Below, one piece after another: positions 5,814-9,597 of a DNA stretch of 9,597 nt. Location of the stretch: positions 1-9,597 of the forward strand of contig JAJAZF010000105.1 in NCBI GenBank assembly GCA_026785875.1, given 5' to 3'. A program made the translations under genes and the position numbers. This DNA comes from Chamaesiphon sp. (GTDB lineage: Bacteria; Cyanobacteriota; Cyanobacteriia; Cyanobacteriales; Chamaesiphonaceae). The notes beneath the pieces are model-generated. The model made no database searches. It saw only the letters and a list, made by a program, of their open reading frames with translations, and was not told where the DNA came from. Numbering within the stretch: the stretch's first letter is position 1; every line of letters begins with the position of its first letter.

Positions 5814-6971
5814 ATGGCTTCCAATCGTAGTGCTAAAATCGATTCCCGCCGAAAAAGAACACCCCAGCAGCTAAAAGAGATCGATTCTCCCCCAGAGCGG
5901 CTACCCCAACAATCTGGTTCACCATATATTTATTTAGTGCGGCTGATTATTGGTGGATTGGGCGCAAGTACGATCGTTGGTACCGCGATCTCAGTAGTCA
6001 ATCCCCCCAAGCAAATTGCCACCAAAATAGAACCGCCTTTATCTACCCCTAAACTGCTCCAGATCGATCGTCTCAAACTCACACCAGCCAGCCCGAGCCT
6101 CAACAATCGATTGCAGGCGATGAGCAAGAAAAATAGTAAGCTAGATTCAAGTTACCTATTCGTGGAGATCGATCGGGGCGAACATAGCGAACAGGGAAGC
6201 GATCGAGTATTACCTGCGGCGAGTACGATTAAATTACCGATTCTGATTGCCCTATTTCAGGATGTCGATACGCAGAAAGTGCGATTAGAAGAAAAACTGA
6301 CGATCGACAAAAAATCGATCGCTGAAGGTTCTGGAGATTTGCAAGCGCAAAAACCTGGAACTCAAGTAAGTATCCTTGTCGCTGCAACCAAGATGATGAC
6401 CATCAGTGATAATACCGCAACAAATCTACTGATCGCGCGGTTAGGCGGAAAAGCCTCTCTCAATCAACGGTTTCGGGATTGGGGACTCACAGTTACCACC
6501 ATCAATCAGCAACTTCCAGATCTCGAAGGGAAAAATACCACTACAGCCGGAGAACTAGCTCGATCGATCGTGGCAATCGATCGCGGTAAAATCGTCTCAG
6601 ATCCCGCCCGCAGCCAGATTTTGAGCATGATGAGCAATAGCTCGCGCAATACCATGCTACCCAAAGGTTTGGGCGCAGGTGCAAAAATTGCTCACAAAAC
6701 GGGTGATATCGGCTCGATTATCGCTGATGTCGGTCTGATCGAGCTACCAACAGGTAAAAAATATATTGCCGCAGTGTTAGTCAAACGCCCCTATAATGAC
6801 CCGGCTGGCCCCGAACTAGTCCGACAGATGTCCAAGGTTGCCTACACATATTTTCAGCAACCCCTACCCACACCCAGCCCTAGTGCGACTCAGCCCCAGC
6901 TTCTACACAGCCCAGGTGCCACCAACGATTCAGGCTTTCCCAACACCGTTTTTATCAAGAATAAGCGTTAG
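5814..6971 (+). CDS. Membrane-anchored serine hydrolase, class A beta-lactamase/PBP-like fold
   Basis: This 385-residue protein has a basic N-terminus rich in Arg, Lys and Gln (1-33) and a membrane segment at about 41-63. A periplasmic domain with the class A serine-penicillin-recognising motifs follows: SxxK at Ser137-Lys140 (STIK), SDN at 198-200, and KTG at 295-297. A Pro/Ser-rich tail follows from about 350. The segment before NTTTAGELA (241-249), where lactamases carry the omega loop, is short and shows no ExxLN, so the deacylating Glu166 equivalent appears to be missing. A peptidoglycan-related or esterase-type hydrolase is at least as likely as antibiotic resistance. The substrate is unknown. 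The ATG start has no clear Shine-Dalgarno. The stop TAG lies inside a TTTAGGC-type heptamer array, so the last residues (KNKR) may be shaped by repeat insertion. Confidence 0.85.
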   Translation: MASNRSAKIDSRRKRTPQQLKEIDSPPERLPQQSGSPYIYLVRLIIGGLGASTIVGTAISVVNPPKQIATKIEPPLSTPKLLQIDRLKLTPASPSLNNRLQAMSKKNSKLDSSYLFVEIDRGEHSEQGSDRVLPAASTIKLPILIALFQDVDTQKVRLEEKLTIDKKSIAEGSGDLQAQKPGTQVSILVAATKMMTISDNTATNLLIARLGGKASLNQRFRDWGLTVTTINQQLPDLEGKNTTTAGELARSIVAIDRGKIVSDPARSQILSMMSNSSRNTMLPKGLGAGAKIAHKTGDIGSIIADVGLIELPTGKKYIAAVLVKRPYNDPAGPELVRQMSKVAYTYFQQPLPTPSPSATQPQLLHSPGATNDSGFPNTVFIKNKR

Positions 6972-6987
6972 GCTTTAGGTTTTAGCA
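6967..6987 (+). repeat. G/T-rich heptamers spanning the hydrolase stop codon
   Basis: GTTAGGC, TTTAGGT and TTTAGCA; the stop codon TAG (6969-6971) lies inside the first unit. The consensus is the same as in the array after pipX, 4.2 kb away. Confidence 0.65.
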
Positions 6988-7017
6988 TTCACTGTCTTGA
7001 TTCGCTGTCTTGTCGTT

Positions 7018-7048
7018 TTTTTATTCGGGGGTTCCCCCCGAATAAAAA
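7018..7048. repeat. 14-bp perfect palindromic stem with 3-nt loop
   Basis: TTTTTATTCGGGGG (7018-7031) pairs fully with CCCCCGAATAAAAA (7035-7048) around TTC. The T-run is on the upstream arm and the A-run on the downstream arm. This is the reverse of an intrinsic terminator (A-stem-T), and no T-tract follows on either strand. It could be a dispersed palindromic element, an RNA processing site, or a weak terminator for the serine hydrolase. Confidence 0.8.
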
Positions 7049-7055
7049 CGCCGCT

Positions 7056-7104
7056 AAACCCTCTCTGCGAGACGCTGCGCGAACGGGAAACCCGAGGAGC
7101 GCGA
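7056..7104. repeat. Dispersed-repeat-like element with nested hairpins
   Basis: The core TCTCTGCGAGACGCTGCGC (7062-7080) is a sequence I associate with repeated intergenic elements in Nostoc-type genomes. It contains TCTC-TGC-GAGA (7062-7072) and CGGG-AAA-CCCG (7084-7094), the second framed by GCGC on both sides (7077-7080 and 7099-7102). Copy number in this genome cannot be seen from one window. Confidence 0.55.
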
Positions 7105-7110
7105 ATCGCC

Positions 7111-7152
7111 ATCCACTATCCACCCTCCACCATCCACCCTCCACCCTCACAA
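7111..7152 (+). repeat. C/A-rich heptamer array running up to the ispD start
   Basis: Units in register: ATCCACT, ATCCACC, CTCCACC, ATCCACC, CTCCACC and CTCACAA. The array stops one base before the ispD ATG and contains no G, so it offers no Shine-Dalgarno. Confidence 0.85.
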
Positions 7153-7153
7153 A

Positions 7154-7834
7154 ATGCACTTATTAATTCCTGCCGCTGGGATGGGGAAACGGATGCTTCA
7201 CGATCGCAATAAGCTACTAATTACCCTGCTCGGTCAACCATTACTCGCTTGGACACTAATCGCCGCCGAACGAGCTGCATCGATTAGCTGGATTGGGATT
7301 ATCGGGCAACCAGAAGATCGATCGGATCTCGACACCATCCTCGGCAACATATCCCTATCCAAACCCGTCCAATTTATCCAGGGTGGTAAAACTAGACAAG
7401 AATCCGTTTACAACGGTTTACAAGGGTTGCCAGATAGCGCAGAGCGAGTATTAATTCATGATGGAGCTAGATGTTTAGCCACACCAGATTTATTCGATCG
7501 ATGTGCCGCTGCGATCGTGACCTGTCCCGGACTGATTGCAGCGATCTCCGTCAAAGATACAATTAAAATTGTAGATAGTGCGGGGATAGTTGTAGACACA
7601 CCCAACAGAGCCAATCTTTGGGCTGCTCAAACACCCCAAGGTTTTGAAGTTAAACTGCTCAAAGCCTGTCACGACAAAGGACGCACTCTCGGCTGGGAAG
7701 TGACTGATGATGCCGCATTATTTGAAAAATGCAGTCTACCCGTTACCATCGTCCCCGGTGAAGAAACCAACCTCAAAATTACCACCCCAGTGGATCTCGC
7801 GATCGCCGAATTTATTCTCAGGAGTAGAGATTAA
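7154..7834 (+). CDS. ispD: 2-C-methyl-D-erythritol 4-phosphate cytidylyltransferase
   Basis: IspD joins CTP and 2-C-methyl-D-erythritol 4-phosphate to make CDP-methylerythritol, the third step of the MEP isoprenoid pathway that supplies carotenoids, phytol and quinones. Length (226 aa) is typical. The nucleotide loop is IPAAGMGKRM (5-14) with Lys20. VLIHDGAR (99-106) is the metal and substrate motif. Arg152 and Lys208 correspond to E. coli Arg157 and Lys213, which act in catalysis. TPQGF (160-164) and TDDA (184-187) are also family motifs. Cys107 replaces the Pro often found after HDGAR. It is the only MEP-pathway gene here. A HIP1 site lies near the end. The start is the ATG right after the heptamer array, matching the family N-terminus; an in-frame extension upstream would only encode repeat. 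Confidence 0.96.
   Translation: MHLLIPAAGMGKRMLHDRNKLLITLLGQPLLAWTLIAAERAASISWIGIIGQPEDRSDLDTILGNISLSKPVQFIQGGKTRQESVYNGLQGLPDSAERVLIHDGARCLATPDLFDRCAAAIVTCPGLIAAISVKDTIKIVDSAGIVVDTPNRANLWAAQTPQGFEVKLLKACHDKGRTLGWEVTDDAALFEKCSLPVTIVPGEETNLKITTPVDLAIAEFILRSRD
7799..7806. repeat. HIP1 octamer GCGATCGC
   Basis: An exact HIP1 palindrome inside the 3' end of ispD. Confidence 0.9.
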
Positions 7835-7841
7835 CACGAAT

Positions 7842-7876
7842 CACTATCCCCTACCCCCTACCCAATACCCATATGA
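7842..7876 (+). repeat. C-rich heptamer array overlapping the metallopeptidase start codon
   Basis: CACTATC, CCCTACC, CCCTACC and CAATACC, then CATATGA, which contains the ATG. It begins seven bases after the ispD stop and has no G before the start codon. Confidence 0.7.
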
Positions 7877-8472
7877 ACCTGGGGAAATTCCTCACTCGCG
7901 CCAGCATTGCTCTAATTACCACACTTGCCACTAATATTCCGCTGATGGCAAGCGAACTGGGGCCAGAAGTAGTCTTAAAAGCCGTATATTTAGGATTGCG
8001 TCAAGTAGATAGTACGCGATCGAATCCCAAAGTGAGATGGAATGTACCTAATGGGGTGTCCAGCCCTTGCGGACGGATATCGGGTAGCCTGTATTGTCCC
8101 CGCAACAATACGGTTTATCTTACCCAACAACATATGCGGATGGCTTATCAATATGGGGATGCAGCCTTGGCTTATATCCTCGCTCATGAATATGCTCACG
8201 CAGCGCAGACAATTGGTAGATTCAGACCGAGAACTATTACCCAAATCGAACTCCAAGCTGATTGTTTAGCTGGTTTCTATATGGGTGCGATGCCTAATGT
8301 TACATTCGATCGACAAGATATCGAGCAAATCGCCCAAATCGCCTATCAAGTTGGGGATTATGAAGTTAATAACCGCCAACACCACGGCACGCCTCAGCAA
8401 CGCGCACAGGCTGTGCTGTTGGGCTTCCAAGCATCACAACAAAATGGCATCGCCGCCTGTGGAGTGCGGTAG
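7873..8472 (+). CDS. Secreted or periplasmic HExxH zinc metallopeptidase
   Basis: This 199-residue protein starts with a signal-peptide-like segment: Lys5 and Arg9, a hydrophobic core at about 11-25, and possible cleavage near LMA-SE at 26/27. Zinc-binding HEYAH (His105, Glu106, His109) is followed by IELQAD (Glu126, Asp130), the third-ligand helix of neutral zinc metallopeptidases related to YpfJ. The C-terminal HGTPQQRAQAVLLGF (171-185) also matches that group. It is clearly shorter than YpfJ-type members of nearly 300 residues. Cys66, Cys75, Cys131 and Cys196 could form disulfides, which fits export. The protein substrate is unknown. The start is ATG inside a heptamer array with no Shine-Dalgarno; co-transcription with ispD, 38 nt upstream, is possible. 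Confidence 0.85.
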   Translation: MNLGKFLTRASIALITTLATNIPLMASELGPEVVLKAVYLGLRQVDSTRSNPKVRWNVPNGVSSPCGRISGSLYCPRNNTVYLTQQHMRMAYQYGDAALAYILAHEYAHAAQTIGRFRPRTITQIELQADCLAGFYMGAMPNVTFDRQDIEQIAQIAYQVGDYEVNNRQHHGTPQQRAQAVLLGFQASQQNGIAACGVR

Positions 8473-8529
8473 AAAATCTCAGATATAAGTGCGAAAATTT
8501 AAAAGAGTAAATATTAATGTAAGTACAGC

Positions 8530-9438
8530 ATGAAGATTGCGATCGCGGGAGCGACTGGATTTGTGGGTAGTCGGTTAGTCGAACAACTCCAAGCGCAGGG
8601 ACATCAAGTTATCATTCTGACTCGGAGTCCCCAACAGGCAAGCAACCGCTTTGGGCAAGCGCAGATAGTTGGCTACAATCCACTCAAATCGGGAGAGTGG
8701 CAACAGTCGATCTCTGGCTGCGATGCCGTCATTAATTTAGCTGGAGAACCGATTGCCGAAAAACGTTGGACACCAGCTCAAAAGCGATCGATCCTCGACA
8801 GTCGGCAACTAGGCACCCAAAAAATTGTCGAAGCCATCAATCTAGCCACCATCAAACCCCAAGTTCTGATCAATGCCTCCGCGATCGGCTATTATGGCAC
8901 CAGCGAAACTAGTAAATTTGATGAAACTAGTCCCGCTGGCACGGATTTTCTCGCCGAAGTATGCACCGCATGGGAGACAGCCGCCCAAGCAGTCACCGCC
9001 AATGGTACCCGTCTAGTCATCCTCCGATTGGGAATTGTCTTGGGTGAAAATGGTGGCGTATTAGGCAAGATGTTAGCACCCTTTAGTGCTTTTGTCGGCG
9101 GGCCGATCGGCAGTGGCAATCAATGGTTTTCCTGGATTCACCGCGATGATGTCGTGAGATTAATCATCGCTGCACTTAATGACACCAAAATGCAGGGTGT
9201 CTACAATGCGACTGCGCCCAATCCCATCACGATGACAGAATTTTCCCAAACTCTAGGCACAGTGATGAATCGTCCCTCCTGGCTCTCCGTCCCCAATTTC
9301 GCACTCGAAGCGATGTTAGGCGAAGGTGCAATTGTCGTTCTACAAGGACAGCAAGTAGTCCCCACCCGAACGCTGGCTCAAGGCTTTGATTTTCAATATT
9401 CCACTCTCAAACCAGCTCTGACGGCAATTGTAGGATAG
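8530..9438 (+). CDS. TIGR01777-family epimerase-like protein (YfcH/SulA-like extended SDR)
   Basis: This 302-residue atypical short-chain dehydrogenase has an N-terminal Rossmann domain with GATGFVG (7-13) for NAD(P) and VINLAGEPI (67-75). SAIGYYG (117-123) is the altered active-site block of the family. The C-terminal DUF1731 domain is seen in FALEAMLGEGA and GQQVVPTRTLAQGFDF (about 257-291). Plant and cyanobacterial relatives have been linked to cell or plastid division (the SulA/GC1 group), and E. coli YfcH is uncharacterised. The substrate is unknown. The proximity to sepF is suggestive at most, as several unrelated genes lie between. The 57-nt AT-rich gap upstream has no strong Shine-Dalgarno. 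A HIP1 site overlaps codons 4-6. The stop TAG forms part of an inverted repeat shared with the convergent gene. Confidence 0.92.
   Translation: MKIAIAGATGFVGSRLVEQLQAQGHQVIILTRSPQQASNRFGQAQIVGYNPLKSGEWQQSISGCDAVINLAGEPIAEKRWTPAQKRSILDSRQLGTQKIVEAINLATIKPQVLINASAIGYYGTSETSKFDETSPAGTDFLAEVCTAWETAAQAVTANGTRLVILRLGIVLGENGGVLGKMLAPFSAFVGGPIGSGNQWFSWIHRDDVVRLIIAALNDTKMQGVYNATAPNPITMTEFSQTLGTVMNRPSWLSVPNFALEAMLGEGAIVVLQGQQVVPTRTLAQGFDFQYSTLKPALTAIVG
8539..8546. repeat. HIP1 octamer GCGATCGC
   Basis: An exact HIP1 palindrome near the start of the TIGR01777 gene, where it encodes part of the IAIAG strand of the Rossmann fold. Confidence 0.9.
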
Positions 9439-9522
9439 TGGATTGGGAATTGGGAATAAAGGTTTTGTCTGGAATGAAAAATCACCATTCACCAGCCACC
9501 ATCCACCATCCACTATTCCCTA
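9435..9522. repeat. Inverted heptamer arrays between convergent genes
   Basis: On the left are GTGGATT, GGGAATT and GGGAATA (9438-9458). On the right are AATCACC, ATTCACC, AGCCACC, ATCCACC, ATCCACT and ATTCCCT (9480-9521), in the same 7-base register. ATAGTGGAT (9435-9443) and ATCCACTAT (9508-9516) are exact reverse complements. Each contains the stop codon of one flanking gene. The resulting hairpin could serve as a two-way transcription end or RNA 3'-end stabiliser, though it lacks a T-tract. Confidence 0.75.
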
Positions 9523-9597
9523 ATTACAATCGCTTCGATCTGGGCGATATTTGTCTCCCGATCGACGGCTGTAATCGCCCACCGCAGGGGTTCGCCC
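9513..9597 (-). CDS. C-terminal fragment of an unidentified cyanobacterial protein
   Basis: Read on the - strand, the frame ending with TAG at 9515-9513 gives a 27-residue tail, GEPLRWAITAVD followed by RETNIAQIEAIVIRE. The composition and alternating hydrophobic pattern look like real protein, and the gene is convergent with its left neighbour with 74 nt between the stops. The GEPLRWAIT-AVD-EA pattern seems familiar from conserved cyanobacterial hypothetical proteins, but I cannot name the family. The gene is truncated by the window edge, so its length and function are unknown. Confidence 0.7.
   Translation of the reverse strand, partial: GEPLRWAITAVDRETNIAQIEAIVIRE

Noticed and set aside
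7018..7048. Rho-independent terminator after the serine hydrolase
   Set aside because: The stem is strong, but the T-run precedes it and A-run follows it on both strands, and no U-tract follows the stem. It is therefore listed as a palindromic repeat.
7111..7152. CRISPR-like array
   Set aside because: Period is 7 bases with no unique spacers and no cas genes nearby; it is a simple tandem heptamer.
6997..7212. 71-codon + strand open frame before ispD
   Set aside because: It is translated from the palindrome, the dispersed repeat and the heptamers, and overlaps ispD in another frame.

Overview
The window is chromosomal DNA from a cyanobacterium. The evidence is the dense use of CGATCG, four full HIP1 octamers (GCGATCGC), and the gene order pipX-pipY-sepF-proC, a cyanobacterial hallmark. 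Heptanucleotide repeats between genes and a TCTCTGCGAGACGCTGCGC-type dispersed repeat point to a repeat-rich lineage (Nostocales, Chamaesiphon or similar). The species cannot be fixed from the sequence alone. All complete genes are on the + strand. One partial gene enters from the right edge on the - strand.

Layout: an orphan ECF-transporter T subunit (1-891); the aminodeoxychorismate synthase subunit PabB (978-2327); then the cluster pipX (2424-2696), pipY (2827-3495), a 762-nt gap without a convincing gene, sepF (4258-4836) and proC (4902-5699). These are followed by a membrane-anchored serine hydrolase of the class A beta-lactamase/PBP fold (5814-6971), a repeat-filled spacer, ispD (7154-7834), a secreted HExxH metallopeptidase (7873-8472), a TIGR01777 sugar-epimerase-like protein (8530-9438), and the C-terminal end of a convergent - strand gene (9513-9597).

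The genes do not form one pathway. PipX links the nitrogen sensor PII to the activator NtcA. PipY is a PLP-homeostasis protein. SepF tethers FtsZ at the division site. ProC makes proline. PabB feeds folate and IspD feeds isoprenoids (carotenoids, phytol). These are housekeeping or cyanobacterial core genes. I find no phage, transposase, CRISPR, toxin-antitoxin or defence genes, and no convincing new multi-gene system.

The least explained part is the non-coding DNA. Seven-base tandem repeats sit directly against gene boundaries. G/T-rich arrays begin at or just after stop codons (pipX, proC, the serine hydrolase, the TIGR01777 gene and the convergent gene). G-poor, C/A-rich arrays run into the start codons of pipY, ispD and the metallopeptidase, which have no Shine-Dalgarno sequence. 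Between pipX and pipY the two arrays are reverse complements and could pair into a long hairpin that reaches the pipY start codon.
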